A stretch of DNA of 64,000 nucleotides from UBA5109 sp963975155 (GCA_963975155.1 CAXBFG010000002.1:248001-312000); one strand, 5' to 3'. Positions 9,333-19,013 are shown, counted from the stretch's first letter. Program-made: numbers and translations. The notes: generated from the sequence alone by a model not told the origin.

Positions 9333-11297
9333 ATGAGTAAGACTTTTAATTTTAAAAAAGTGCTCACCCATGCTTTTTTACTGGGCAGCCTGCTCTGTGC
9401 ATCCTATTCTTCGATCCTGGCCCAGGAACCCCAGCATTCAAACAAGCCTCCGGTACACGGCAGTCACTGGATGGCCGCAGCCGGTAAACCCTTGTCTGTT
9501 TCAGTCGGCAGCATGATTTTCAGTCAGGGTGGCAATGCAGTCGATGCTGCCAGTGCCATGCTGGCTGCCTCAGCAACCATGTGGGACACCATGGGTTGGG
9601 GCGGGGAAACCCAGGCCCTGATTCACAATCCCAACACTGGCGAGGTTGTCGCAATCAATGCTCTTGGCGCGGCCCCCAGTGGAGCAACTGCCGAATATTT
9701 CCAGAACCTGAACTACAAGACTCCTCCCGATTACGGCCCGCTTGCAGCTGTCACACCTGGAACCCCGGGAGGACTGATGGTCATGCTGGCTGAATTCGGC
9801 ACCATGAGTCTGGCCGACATACTGGCTCCTTCCATCGAAATGGCGGCTGGCTATCCCATTGAACAAATTCAGGCCGAACGCATAGAACAGGATAAACAGT
9901 TTCTGCGCCTGTGGCCCGACACAGCCAGAGTGATGCTGCCCAATTTTGACCCGGCTGATCCCAGAGCCTGGTCTGCACCCTACCCCGGACAATTATTTGT
10001 GCAGAATGAATTACACAGCACGCTGAGCAAACTGGTTGAAACAGAACAGAATGCACTGGCTGGTGGGGCAAGCCGTAAAGAAGCCATTATGGCGGCTTAT
10101 GACCGGTTTTACCGAGGTGATATTGCCGAGGAAATTGTGCGTGCGACCCGGGCAGCAGGCGGCCTCTTCACCATGCAAGATCTGGATCAATGGCAGGTTT
10201 ATATTGAAGAGCCCGTATCCACAAACTACAAAGGTATAGAAGTATTCAAACTCAATAGCTGGGTTCAGGGTCCTGCTATGCTGCAAATGCTGAATATGCT
10301 GGAATCCATGGATGTGAAAAGCATGGGTTACAACAGTGCCGAATATATTCATACCCTCTACCAGGTCATGAACCTGGTCTTTGCAGATCGCGACTTTTAT
10401 TACGGAGACCCCTACTACCCACCGGAAGAACCAATCAGCGGCCTGCTTTCCAAGGACTATGCCCGTGACCGCGCCGCTCTGATTGACCCTGCCCGCAACC
10501 GGACAGACATTGGACCCGGTGACCCTTACCCCTATCAGGGGGAGACCAACCCCTTTAGCCAGCAGCTGCAAAAATGGCAGCCGAATGTTGAACCGGAATG
10601 GCGGGGAGCGAGTCTGGAAAGCGGAGCAGAACCCGCCACACAGGTGGCCGAAATCAGAGAAGAAGACGCTGAAGGCAACGTCGTCAGCATCATGAGTCAT
10701 GATGAAGGGTTTCATGCTGGCACGACGTCAATACAGGCCGCCGATGCAGAAGGCTGGGTTGTCTCCATTACCCCAAGCGGAGCCTGGATGCCTGCTTTTA
10801 TTGCCGGCACAACCGGCATGAGCCTGTCACAACGCATGCAAAGTTTTGAGCTTTCCGAAAATCGTAATCCTTACAACACCCTCGAACCCGGCAAACGCCC
10901 GCGTGCAACACTAACTCCAACTATAGCCTTGAAAAATGGCAAGCCCTATATGGCTTTTGGGGTACAGGGGGGTGACGGTCAGGAGCAATGGCTTTTGCAG
11001 TTCTTTCTGAATATTGTTGAATTCGGTATGGATGTCCAGCAGGCAAGTGAAGCCGCCAACTTTGAAAGTTTTCAGGTTCACAGTTCTTTCGGTGACCACT
11101 ACAGCCAGCCAGGCCGAATCGTGTTGCGCAGCGATATGAATACACTGGTTCTAAGAACCCTGATCAGAATGGGCTATGGCCTGGAATTCCGCGAAAAGAC
11201 TTCCGGCCCGATCACCGCCATTCTTTTTAATCAGGACTTCGGAACCATGACAGGCGGTGCCAGTGACTTTGGAGACGATACGGCAATGGGCTTTTAA
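9333..11297 (+). CDS. ggt: gamma-glutamyltransferase, periplasmic
   Basis: Ntn-hydrolase that cleaves gamma-glutamyl bonds (glutathione and related compounds) in the periplasm. A signal peptide ends near SSILAQE. The N-terminal region has the family motif GGNAVDAASAMLAA. The autoproteolytic site is read as HAG|TTSIQAADAEG with the nucleophile Thr-464, giving a large subunit of 463 and a small one of 191 residues. The small subunit has RPRATLTPTIALKNGKP and a GVQGGDGQEQW loop replacing the usual GSPGG. At 654 residues it is longer than the E. coli enzyme (about 580). It is followed by an alpha/beta hydrolase on the same strand. Confidence 0.88.
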   Translation: MSKTFNFKKVLTHAFLLGSLLCASYSSILAQEPQHSNKPPVHGSHWMAAAGKPLSVSVGSMIFSQGGNAVDAASAMLAASATMWDTMGWGGETQALIHNPNTGEVVAINALGAAPSGATAEYFQNLNYKTPPDYGPLAAVTPGTPGGLMVMLAEFGTMSLADILAPSIEMAAGYPIEQIQAERIEQDKQFLRLWPDTARVMLPNFDPADPRAWSAPYPGQLFVQNELHSTLSKLVETEQNALAGGASRKEAIMAAYDRFYRGDIAEEIVRATRAAGGLFTMQDLDQWQVYIEEPVSTNYKGIEVFKLNSWVQGPAMLQMLNMLESMDVKSMGYNSAEYIHTLYQVMNLVFADRDFYYGDPYYPPEEPISGLLSKDYARDRAALIDPARNRTDIGPGDPYPYQGETNPFSQQLQKWQPNVEPEWRGASLESGAEPATQVAEIREEDAEGNVVSIMSHDEGFHAGTTSIQAADAEGWVVSITPSGAWMPAFIAGTTGMSLSQRMQSFELSENRNPYNTLEPGKRPRATLTPTIALKNGKPYMAFGVQGGDGQEQWLLQFFLNIVEFGMDVQQASEAANFESFQVHSSFGDHYSQPGRIVLRSDMNTLVLRTLIRMGYGLEFREKTSGPITAILFNQDFGTMTGGASDFGDDTAMGF

Positions 11298-11411
11298 AGA
11301 GAAATTGCCACTAGTCCTATGTGCTTCATCTGCACGTTAAAGCGCTTTGTCCGCCACTCCCACTGTAAATACAATACTCACTCATCAAAAAGAGAACAGG
11401 AGTCTGAAACA

Positions 11412-12440
11412 ATGTCATCTAATACAGCACAAAAGTTCCTGGCTTTAGCTGGCAGCCTGCTGATGCTGTGCAGCTCAATAAGCTTTGCACAGAACTGGCC
11501 AGCCACACCTCCGGCTGAGGCACCTGCAGACTGGGGCCCGGTTTCGGCAAATTTTGAAGAGATCCCCTACCCCTATCCTGTCCATTTTCTGGCGCTGAAT
11601 CGCTTTGGTCAGGATATGAGAATGGCTTATATGGATGTTCCTCCAGCAGGCACACCGAATGGCCAGAACGTTTTTATCCAGCACGGCATGAATTTTTATT
11701 CTGAAGCCTATACCCCAACCATTAAGGCACTGTCGGAAGCCGGCTTTCGTGTTATTGCCGTTGACCGCATCGGTTATGCCAAGTCATCCAAGCCAATCAT
11801 TCCCTATGATTTTAATTTTGTGGCGGCCAACATGAAGGCTTTGCTGGATGAACTGGACATAAGCAAAACCGCCATTGTGGGGCACTCAATGGGAGGCATG
11901 GTCGTGAGTCGCTTCGCCATGTTATATCCTGAAATAACTACTCATGTTGTGATGATCAATCAGATCGGACTGAGCGATCAGCGCCAGAGCCAGGAGTGGA
12001 CAGACCCCTATACAGGTGGCGTTGACAGTATTGATTATCAGTGGGTACTGCAACGTCACCAGCGTTACTTCCCCAATGCCTGGCCACCCGAACATCTGGA
12101 GTTCGTGCGTCGGCAATACGGACAGTCGTTGAGTGGTGAATGGCCGCGTCTGGCCATGGTAAGAAGATTACAGATGCAGATGCTTTACATCGATCCGGTC
12201 GTCTATGACTGGCAACATATCAGCAGCAAGGCTTTGGTTATGGGCGGAGAAGAAGACCGTCTGGTTGATGATTATCCGGCGCTGGCCCGTCACGTGAACA
12301 ATGAATTACAGAATTCCACTTTATTGCTCTATCCGGGGATTGGTCATGCTCCTCAAATTGAAATTCCCGACCAGGTTCACGCCGACCTGATACGCTTCCT
12401 CAGATCAGACCCTAATGAGCCTGCCAGTCAATGGCGCTAA
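11412..12440 (+). CDS. exported alpha/beta hydrolase
   Basis: 342 residues from the chosen start. The frame is open from 11319, but ATG at 11412 follows an AGGAG-like site and opens a clean signal peptide (MSSNTAQKFLALAGSLLMLC, cleavage near SFAQN). The alpha/beta-hydrolase fold is clear: the nucleophile elbow GHSMGGM, an acid in the GGEEDRLVDD segment and the histidine in GIGHAPQIE. It lies 114 bp after ggt and 76 bp before the SMP-30-like gene, so the three may be cotranscribed. The substrate is unknown. Confidence 0.85.
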   Translation: MSSNTAQKFLALAGSLLMLCSSISFAQNWPATPPAEAPADWGPVSANFEEIPYPYPVHFLALNRFGQDMRMAYMDVPPAGTPNGQNVFIQHGMNFYSEAYTPTIKALSEAGFRVIAVDRIGYAKSSKPIIPYDFNFVAANMKALLDELDISKTAIVGHSMGGMVVSRFAMLYPEITTHVVMINQIGLSDQRQSQEWTDPYTGGVDSIDYQWVLQRHQRYFPNAWPPEHLEFVRRQYGQSLSGEWPRLAMVRRLQMQMLYIDPVVYDWQHISSKALVMGGEEDRLVDDYPALARHVNNELQNSTLLLYPGIGHAPQIEIPDQVHADLIRFLRSDPNEPASQWR

Positions 12441-12516
12441 GCAGAGACTAAACAAGACGCAATTATTAAATTTAATAACTGACATACCACGCCTGATATT
12501 TATATAAGGAGCCATC

Positions 12517-13608
12517 ATGAAAATAACAACACCAATGCTCTATCTGTCACTTTCACTTATCGGCACTGCGGTTTTACCTGCATTGGCACAGCAACAGGCC
12601 GCCGACCCCGAACGTACTCCCGGTGTACAGGCCGGACCAGACCCCATGCGGACAGCCTGGGTCATGCAGCATTGCAGTAACCCGGCCATGCCTGAACAAG
12701 GCGGACGAGGTCGTGGCGGTGGTGGTCCTGGTACTCCGGCTCCCGGACAGGCAAGATCCACCGTCAGTGGAATCCCCGGCGTCATTGCCAATGGTGCAGG
12801 CTGGCGTACCTTGTGGACAGATACCGGCAATAATGCCGACAGCCCTATCGGTGTAGCAGACGGTGTACTGGTCGCACAGAATGATAAGAGCCAGATACTC
12901 AAGGTGCGACTGGACGGCGTGGTTGAGCTTGTTGCCACCGATACTTATACCGGCGGAGCCCTGGCACTTACGCCAGATGGCACACTTTATGTCGGGGAAC
13001 GCGCTTTGAATCGTGGCATCTGGCAGGTAGAGCCCAGAGAGCTCTTCGCCAATACCATGAACGGTGAGCCTCTGGAATGCCTGACCACCGGCGTACTCAA
13101 TGACATGATTGCTGACAGCAAGGGTGGCATCTATATGACCATGGGTGGTGTTTACTATACAAACCCGCAAGGGGTAGTCAGTGGTCGCTACGGTATCAAT
13201 GGTGGTAACGGGCTGGCCTTAAGTCCCGATGGCAGTATCCTCTATGTAACAGGTCGCCTGCCCAATGCCAATCCTCCGGCCAACCTTTCCGTCCCGGCCA
13301 ACGCGCCCGAACCCACCGGAGGACTGGTTGCCTATGATGTTCAGCCCGATGGTTCGCTGCGCAATGAGCGGCAATTCGCCTGGGCCGGTGGCGATGGCAT
13401 GGCGGTTGATACCGAGGGCCGAAGTTATGTGACAGGCAATGGCGGCATCTGGGTTATCAGCGCTGGAGGGGACATCCTGGGTTTTATCAACACCCCGCGC
13501 AGCATGATCTCGGTATCCTTTGGAGGACCTGATAAGCGAACCTTGTTTGGTGTGTCGATCAGGGATGTGGAAATTTTTGCCATTAACACCCTTGCTCAGG
13601 GTCTCTAG
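12517..13608 (+). CDS. SMP-30/gluconolactonase-like beta-propeller protein, exported
   Basis: 363 residues with a signal peptide (cleavage near LPALAQQ), a Gly/Arg/Pro-rich linker (about 60-80) and a six-bladed propeller of the SMP-30/gluconolaconase/LRE type, seen as repeated strands such as LALTPDGTLYVGE, NGLALSPDGSILYVT and GMAVDTEGRSYVTG. A good ribosome site (AAGGAG) lies 8 nt before the ATG. These proteins are often metal-dependent lactonases, but I cannot assign the full metal ligand set here, so enzyme activity is unproven. It ends just before a bidirectional terminator. Confidence 0.78.
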   Translation: MKITTPMLYLSLSLIGTAVLPALAQQQAADPERTPGVQAGPDPMRTAWVMQHCSNPAMPEQGGRGRGGGGPGTPAPGQARSTVSGIPGVIANGAGWRTLWTDTGNNADSPIGVADGVLVAQNDKSQILKVRLDGVVELVATDTYTGGALALTPDGTLYVGERALNRGIWQVEPRELFANTMNGEPLECLTTGVLNDMIADSKGGIYMTMGGVYYTNPQGVVSGRYGINGGNGLALSPDGSILYVTGRLPNANPPANLSVPANAPEPTGGLVAYDVQPDGSLRNERQFAWAGGDGMAVDTEGRSYVTGNGGIWVISAGGDILGFINTPRSMISVSFGGPDKRTLFGVSIRDVEIFAINTLAQGL

Positions 13609-13623
13609 AAAAATTTTACTAAT

Positions 13624-13680
13624 GGCTGACTGTTAAGGGTTCAACTCTTGTCGTTAACGGTTAACAGTCAGCCGTTTTGT
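13624..13680. terminator. bidirectional intrinsic terminator between convergent genes
   Basis: GGCTGACTGTTAA (13624-13636) pairs perfectly with TTAACAGTCAGCC (13661-13673) around a 24-nt loop; GTTTTGTTTTA follows. It sits between the ends of the plus-strand SMP-30-like gene and the minus-strand hydrolase, so it probably serves both. Confidence 0.65.
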
Positions 13681-13681
13681 T

Positions 13682-14401
13682 TTATACGCTGATCTTCTGA
13701 AGCGTTTCGACCAGCTCTGCCGTTTTGGAATAAAACGGCGAATGGCTGGAAGCAATTTCAAAAACCTCTTTACAAGGGGAAGCAGCAATCATCTGTCTTT
13801 GCATATCCGGATGAATGGCCCTGTCTTCCGTCAGCACAATATAATATCTCGGTACCGAACCAAAATTTTCATCTGTCACGATCACCGGTGTAGCCAATGG
13901 CGCCAGAGCCTGAGCATGCTGATGAGCAATGGCAAAGGCCACATCTTCATCGCTGCAGTCATGATAAAAAAGCTCCTTGATCATGTCCTTTTTAATGTCG
14001 CCGGTTACGCCGTCTTCTGCAACCTGCAGGGCTGGTGGAACAGATGAATGTGGATTGGATTCTTCAAGCGACAATAAAGACTGCCCTGATTGCGGTAAAA
14101 AACCCGAAAGATAAACCAAGCCGCCAATTTTTTCGGGACGTATTTCTGCTGCTGCAGAAATAGCCAGGCCACCCATCGAATGGCCCAGCATAATGACTTT
14201 ATCATCCTCCTGGTCAAGCAGCTCAACCAGTTTATTGGCATAGGCTTCCAGCGTGACTTCTGAGGCAGGTGTAGTATCTTCACCCGAGCCAGGCAGCTCC
14301 GGTGTCAGCACCCGATGACCTGCGGCCTCAAGACCCGGAACCACTTTATTCCAACACCAGGCACCGTGCCAGGCGCCATGAACCAATACATAAGTTGTCA
14401 T
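13682..14401 (-). CDS. alpha/beta hydrolase, methylesterase/hydroxynitrile-lyase-like
   Basis: 239-residue cytoplasmic protein, no signal peptide. It starts MTTYVLVHGAWHGAWCWNKV, carries the oxyanion HG motif and the nucleophile elbow GHSMGG (Ser near 84), and ends with an active-site His region (ASSHSPFYSKTAEL). This pattern is the salicylate esterase/HNL-like branch of alpha/beta hydrolases, usually annotated as carboxylesterase of unknown substrate. It is followed on the same strand, separated by about 50 bp, by the small lipoprotein gene upstream at 14455-14814, and the two may share a transcript. Confidence 0.82.
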   Translation of the reverse strand: MTTYVLVHGAWHGAWCWNKVVPGLEAAGHRVLTPELPGSGEDTTPASEVTLEAYANKLVELLDQEDDKVIMLGHSMGGLAISAAAEIRPEKIGGLVYLSGFLPQSGQSLLSLEESNPHSSVPPALQVAEDGVTGDIKKDMIKELFYHDCSDEDVAFAIAHQHAQALAPLATPVIVTDENFGSVPRYYIVLTEDRAIHPDMQRQMIAASPCKEVFEIASSHSPFYSKTAELVETLQKISV

Positions 14402-14454
14402 TATAATTTCCTTCTTTTCTTGTTTTACTTTATAAAGTTTTTGTCAGCCAAAGA

Positions 14455-14814
14455 TTAATTGCGCAAGCTGTTGAGCTGATCGCTAACCGCTTGCAAGGCT
14501 TCATCTTCCTTCTCATCCATTTCATCTATTTCATCCATCAGTTCTTCACTGGCTCTTTCCGATTGCTCCAGGGCTTCATCCATTCTTGTTTCAGCAGCTA
14601 CGACAGTTTCCGCCAGCATTGCTTCAGCTTGCTCGACCCTATTTGCTGCTTCAGCCTGAGTGCTTTCAATGGCCTCATTGGCCGAAGATGGAGGAGTTGA
14701 TGTGCTGGCCTGAGAAGCAGAAGGTGCTGCGGGAGCGGCGGCCTCTTCTGAACCACAGGAAACCAAAGCGAAACAGGTAAAACCAAGCATAATAACTAAA
14801 GTAAATTTTTTCAT
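14455..14814 (-). CDS. small lipoprotein with Ala/Pro-rich linker and acidic coiled coil
   Basis: 119 residues. The leader MKKFTLVIMLGFTCFALVSC ends in a lipobox, giving a lipidated Cys-20. An Ala/Pro/Ser-rich linker (about 25-48) is followed by a Glu/Ala-rich segment predicted to be helical or coiled coil (about 50-115, with repeated AxxRxxEA and EEL patterns). I recognise no family. Position, leader and codon use support a real gene; it may be an envelope spacer or adaptor lipoprotein. Confidence 0.65.
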   Translation of the reverse strand: MKKFTLVIMLGFTCFALVSCGSEEAAAPAAPSASQASTSTPPSSANEAIESTQAEAANRVEQAEAMLAETVVAAETRMDEALEQSERASEELMDEIDEMDEKEDEALQAVSDQLNSLRN

Positions 14815-14986
14815 GGCCTACGCCTTTGACATGTGTGAACAGATAAGTATCTCGGATTTTCCGGTAGAAGTGAAGCTTGCCCCTTGGTTGGTAGTAGCTC
14901 AATTTAAAACGTCTTGTGCTATCCAGGCAGTTTAGTAATTTTTCAACGATGGTAAGCGCACAGTCGTGCTGACAAAGTAATAGGGC

Positions 14987-15017
14987 ATACAGTCAGCTCA
15001 CAGAACTGGCTGTATGC
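14987..15017. repeat. hairpin at the 3' end of the DUF6152 gene
   Basis: GCATACAG (14987-14994) pairs with CTGTATGC (15010-15017). It lies immediately downstream of the minus-strand gene ending at 15030. No strong T-run follows on that strand, so the terminator role is uncertain. Confidence 0.35.
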
Positions 15018-15029
15018 ACGAGGCTCATT

Positions 15030-16130
15030 TTATTCGAATTGTAAATGCAGGTTCGATGCTTCTAAATCGCAGTATTCACGCGTAAAGACTTTATCGGCAA
15101 CTTTCTGATAACGCCCTTCCGTCACCACGGGCTCTGTAAGAAAAACAGGGTCTGTTGTCGTTATACGATAGGAAATAACCAGGCCATCATCTGATAGCTT
15201 ATATTCCTCTACGGTCTGCTTTTCAGTACTGGAATCAAGGCCTCTGGTTATTCCCCAGGGCGTAGCGGCAAAATCTGTGCTGGTAATAAGCAAGGTTCTT
15301 CCCTCATCCATGAATTCAGCTCTGGCAAAACCCAATTCATCTGCTACATAATCTGCCGGCGGTCCTGCCTGATCAAAGTAAACCGTGCGGATCTCCGGTA
15401 ACAACTCAGTTTCAAATTGCAGCATGTTTTCAGTGCGGGAAATGTAGGTTGCATAAGGCCAGGTTATTCGTCTGGGCACACTTAAAGGCAGACATTGCAG
15501 AAAGGGATCATTATTAAGATCAAACTCCACAAGCTGCTCTTCCCCTTTTGCTGTCAGGGGCAAACCAGTAGGGCCGGAAAATCCGGGACCAATCAAGGCC
15601 CTGCGAAGTCGCTCTTCAGGAGAGAGGTCGGACAAACCCGTCCAGGTACCGGAAAAATCACTGGAAGGAACTATCTCGCCATCACCAATTAGATTCGTTG
15701 CCGGCATTACCTCTACCCCTTCAGGGGCTCTAAATGAATAAAATACGCGGCCATCTTCATGCTGAAAGTAATCCAGCAAGCCGAACTTTCGACTCGCATC
15801 TCGATTTGGATTAGCAACCACCTGGACAATATCGCCTTCCTTTACAGAGTCCTGTTGCCAGCCATTATTCATCAGTCCGGCAATCGAATGGCCCTCAAAA
15901 GTCCAGGTTTCAATCTGGCCATCGTCATTAACAACATCTACAGCCCAAAAAACATGAGGGCTACGCCATCTGACCTGTTTGACAGTTCCAGTCACCGTAA
16001 AAGTCTCGTCTATTAAAAAAGGTGCACGGGAATGATGTGCCTGCGTAGTCAGGAAAGGCCCGCAAAGCAAGAGCAAGCCCAAGAGCCATCCAGAGCTTTG
16101 ATTAAAGATCATGAACATTGCATGGCGCAT
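15030..16130 (-). CDS. DUF6152 exported protein
   Basis: 366 residues from the chosen ATG at 16130 (MRHAMFMIFNQ), preceded on its strand by a GGAG-rich stretch; a longer frame to 16208 is possible but would put residues before a clean signal peptide (cleavage near TQAHHS). The mature protein begins HHSRAPF and contains VTGTVKQVRWRSPHVFW and GDIVQVVANPNRD, the pattern of DUF6152, an OB-like domain common in environmental proteobacteria. The C-terminal half is a beta-rich lipid- or ligand-binding-like region (DFSGTWTGLS onward). Function is unknown. Confidence 0.75.
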   Translation of the reverse strand: MRHAMFMIFNQSSGWLLGLLLLCGPFLTTQAHHSRAPFLIDETFTVTGTVKQVRWRSPHVFWAVDVVNDDGQIETWTFEGHSIAGLMNNGWQQDSVKEGDIVQVVANPNRDASRKFGLLDYFQHEDGRVFYSFRAPEGVEVMPATNLIGDGEIVPSSDFSGTWTGLSDLSPEERLRRALIGPGFSGPTGLPLTAKGEEQLVEFDLNNDPFLQCLPLSVPRRITWPYATYISRTENMLQFETELLPEIRTVYFDQAGPPADYVADELGFARAEFMDEGRTLLITSTDFAATPWGITRGLDSSTEKQTVEEYKLSDDGLVISYRITTTDPVFLTEPVVTEGRYQKVADKVFTREYCDLEASNLHLQFE

Positions 16131-16347
16131 ACCTATGCTCCACTCCAGACTAAATGTAAAAGGAAAATAGCATAAAGGTATTAATTGCTTAATTCCAGTT
16201 TGCCGCAAACAAGTATTTGTTAGAATTCATGCTAAGCAATACCTCATCTTACTGCTTGTTTCTATGTGTGTGTTTAAACATAAACTTAAGCAGTCAGCTT
16301 CACGTATACTGGTGCCATTCAAGCTCATGATATTAACGAGACAAAGC

Positions 16348-17298
16348 ATGCAGACTCTTAAATTCAGCAATGGTGACCAGATGCCCATCCTCGGGCTCGG
16401 TACCTGGAAAACCTCTGATGATGCCATCAGGCCGGTTATCAAACAGGCCCTTGAATACGGTTACCGGCATCTGGATTGTGCCGCCGTCTATGGCAATGAA
16501 AGCGGCATAGGGCAAGCCCTGAGCGAAGTTTTTGCTGACAAGGTGCTAAGCCGTCAGGACCTGTGGCTGACATCCAAACTCTGGAACAACGCGCATCTGG
16601 CAGAAGACGTGGAACCGGCGCTCAGAAAAACGCTGAACGATCTGCAAGTCGACTATCTCGACCTTTATCTGATTCATTGGCCGGTGGCGGTCAAACCCGG
16701 GGTCGGCTTTCCACAATCTGACGATGATTATCTGAGTCTGGTTGAAGCACCAATTATAGAAACCTGGCGAGCCATGGAAGCCTGTGTCGATGCCGGGCTG
16801 GTAAAGCATATTGGGGTGTCAAATTTTAGCGCTGCAAAACTGCAGGATCTGGTAGCCCTGTGTCGCATCAAACCGGAGATGAACCAGGTGGAATTACATC
16901 CCCTGCTACAACAACCTGAACTGAAAGATTACTGTGATGTAGAAAATATTTTTCTGACCGCCTATGCGCCACTGGGTTCCGGCGACAGACCGGCTTTTTT
17001 CCAAAATGCCGATAGTCCCGTTCCGCTTGAACTGCCGCTTATTAAAGCCATCGCAGACCAACATCAGGCCAGCCCGGCACAGGTCTTACTGGCCTGGGCT
17101 ATGCAGCGTGGCACGGCTGTGATTCCTAAAACGGTTAAGCCTGCACGCATGCAAGAAAACCTCGCAGCTGCCAAACTCACGCTTAAACCTGAAGAAATGG
17201 ATCAGATTAAGAATCTGGATCAGCATTGCCGACTTCTGGATGGCAGACTCTGGGGTGGTCCTTACAGCTATGAATACCTTTGGGACGAACCCGAATAG
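16348..17298 (+). CDS. aldo/keto reductase
   Basis: 316-residue NADPH-dependent oxidoreductase of the AKR superfamily. The start MQTLKFSNGDQMPILGLGTWK at 16348 matches the family; the frame extends to 16264 without support. Catalytic tetrad elements are visible: Asp in YRHLDCAAVYGNE with the Tyr, Lys in WLTSKLW and His in LYLIHWP. The C-terminal cofactor segment reads GTAVIPKTVKPARMQENLAA. It lies 54 bp before the TauE/SafE permease. The physiological aldehyde or ketone is unknown. Confidence 0.92.
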   Translation: MQTLKFSNGDQMPILGLGTWKTSDDAIRPVIKQALEYGYRHLDCAAVYGNESGIGQALSEVFADKVLSRQDLWLTSKLWNNAHLAEDVEPALRKTLNDLQVDYLDLYLIHWPVAVKPGVGFPQSDDDYLSLVEAPIIETWRAMEACVDAGLVKHIGVSNFSAAKLQDLVALCRIKPEMNQVELHPLLQQPELKDYCDVENIFLTAYAPLGSGDRPAFFQNADSPVPLELPLIKAIADQHQASPAQVLLAWAMQRGTAVIPKTVKPARMQENLAAAKLTLKPEEMDQIKNLDQHCRLLDGRLWGGPYSYEYLWDEPE

Positions 17299-17352
17299 AA
17301 CCTGCTTACTTCTCCTGCCTGGATATCCAGCCCTTGAAAAAAAATAAATCCG

Positions 17353-18105
17353 ATGTTTGAGCTACTGGGTGCAGAGCCATGGCTGCTGCTGATCATCATT
17401 GCAGCATCCTTTATAGCCGGCCTGGTTCACGGCGCAATTGGCATGGTTGGCGGTCTGTTGATGACCGCCGTTATTGCACATTTTATTGGTATAAAAGCGA
17501 CGGTTCCCCTCGTTACCTGCGCATTGATTTTCAGCCACTTCAGTCGTGGTTACATGCTCAGAAAAGATACTGACTTTAAGATAGTGCGTCATGTTCTGTT
17601 ATTCGGTCTGCCGACCGTCGTGCTGGGCTCAATCGTATTCGGCTATCTTCCACCACGGATTATCGCGCTGGTTTTTGGTTTTGTATTGACGGCTTCTGTA
17701 CCCATCAAGTACTGGGCCAGACAGTATTCCATTAAAACCGGGCCCAAACTGCTGGCTGGTGCATCGGTCCTCTGGGGTGGCCTGGCCGGTAATGTTATTG
17801 GCCCGGGCTTTTTCCTGGCCCCTTTCCTGTTAGGCACAGGCATGAACCGCCTGACTTTCGTCGGCACGCTGGCAACCATTACCCTTGTCATGAACCTGAT
17901 CAAGGTTTCGGTCTTTGGCTATACCGACCTGCTCACTCCGGAATTAATTATTCTGGGCATCATTGCAGGGCTGTCCACTATTCCCGGCAACTACCTGGGC
18001 CAGAAAGTACTGAGATGGATGACAGACGGTATTCACGAAACAATCGTGGATGTCATGACTCTCTTTCTGGTGGCCAACTTTTTTTATTTAGCATTCACTT
18101 ATTAA
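17353..18105 (+). CDS. TauE/SafE-family membrane permease
   Basis: 250 residues, about seven or eight hydrophobic helices. The two family repeats are recognisable by GLVHGAIGMVGGLLMTAVIAH near the N-terminus and WGGLAGNVIGPGFFLAPFLL in the second half. TauE/SafE proteins export or import small sulfonates or organic anions across the inner membrane. The gene is close behind the aldo/keto reductase and 41 bp before the VOC gene, so this looks like one transcription unit. The substrate is not determined. Confidence 0.85.
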   Translation: MFELLGAEPWLLLIIIAASFIAGLVHGAIGMVGGLLMTAVIAHFIGIKATVPLVTCALIFSHFSRGYMLRKDTDFKIVRHVLLFGLPTVVLGSIVFGYLPPRIIALVFGFVLTASVPIKYWARQYSIKTGPKLLAGASVLWGGLAGNVIGPGFFLAPFLLGTGMNRLTFVGTLATITLVMNLIKVSVFGYTDLLTPELIILGIIAGLSTIPGNYLGQKVLRWMTDGIHETIVDVMTLFLVANFFYLAFTY

Positions 18106-18146
18106 CAAGCATTGGTATACTCGGACAAGCTTCAAGGGAGACTTAG

Positions 18147-18956
18147 ATGACCACACTGAGCACTTTCAGAATAACAACATATTTTAGCTGCGCATTAGCG
18201 CTTTGCCTGACACTGCTACCTGGAATGTCCACTGCCCAGCTGGCAGAACCGAATGCCATGGGTACCAGCATGGGACATTTACACTTCCAGGCCGCTGATG
18301 CAGAAGCAGCCGGAGAATTCTGGCAAAAACTCGGGGCACAGCAGGTTCAGAATGGCCCTTTAAACATGTATGGCATACCGGGTGTGCTGATACTGGTCCG
18401 CGAAGCAAGACCCAGCAGTGGCTCGGCAGGCAATATGATTATTCATGTCGGCTTTCATGTGCCTGATGTGAATGCTGCTTACGAAGGCTGGCAGGCTGCT
18501 GGTATTGATGTAGAACGAGGCGGGTTCCCCGGACAACTCTGGGTTCACGGCCCGGATGGCCTGTTAATTGAAATTCTTCAGAACACTGAAATTAATACAC
18601 CGATTCAGATGCATCATATCCACTGGGAAACGCCTGATATTGCAGCCATGCAGGCCTGGTACAGCGATATGTTTGGAGCCGTACCCGGCATGCGTGGTAA
18701 TTTCCAGGCCGCCGATATCCCCGGTGTTAATCTTACTTTCAATCAGGCTGAAGCCCCGGTGCAGGCAACGCAGGGAACTGTGCTGGATCATATCGGATTT
18801 GAAGTCAGTGATTTAAGCGCCACCATTGCCAAACTGGAAGCAGCGGGTATCACAGTTTCCGGCTATCGGGAAATTGAAGCGGCCAATCTGACCATTGCCT
18901 TTTTAACTGATCCCTGGGGAACTTATATTGAATTAACTCAGGGACTGGAGCCTTAA
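18147..18956 (+). CDS. exported protein with two VOC/glyoxalase domains
   Basis: 269 residues. A signal peptide (cleavage near MSTAQLAE) is unusual for the vicinal oxygen chelate superfamily, which is mostly cytoplasmic. Two VOC modules follow: about 37-140 (MGHLHFQAADAEAAGEFW to VHGPDGLLIEILQ) and about 152-268 (IQMHHIHWETPDIAAMQAWY to TDPWGTYIELTQ). The paired His/Glu ends of each module are consistent with a metal site. The substrate is unknown; periplasmic location is inferred from the leader only. Confidence 0.82.
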   Translation: MTTLSTFRITTYFSCALALCLTLLPGMSTAQLAEPNAMGTSMGHLHFQAADAEAAGEFWQKLGAQQVQNGPLNMYGIPGVLILVREARPSSGSAGNMIIHVGFHVPDVNAAYEGWQAAGIDVERGGFPGQLWVHGPDGLLIEILQNTEINTPIQMHHIHWETPDIAAMQAWYSDMFGAVPGMRGNFQAADIPGVNLTFNQAEAPVQATQGTVLDHIGFEVSDLSATIAKLEAAGITVSGYREIEAANLTIAFLTDPWGTYIELTQGLEP

Positions 18957-19013
18957 GTTTTAATAAACTTTGTTTAGGCTTTCCTGAACGCTGACCATAT
19001 ATCCGGAGAAGAC

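Noticed and set aside
12540..13170. Large minus-strand ORFs opposite the SMP-30-like gene
   Set aside because: Low-complexity shadows of the plus-strand Gly/Arg/Pro-rich coding sequence; the plus frame has a signal peptide and propeller repeats.
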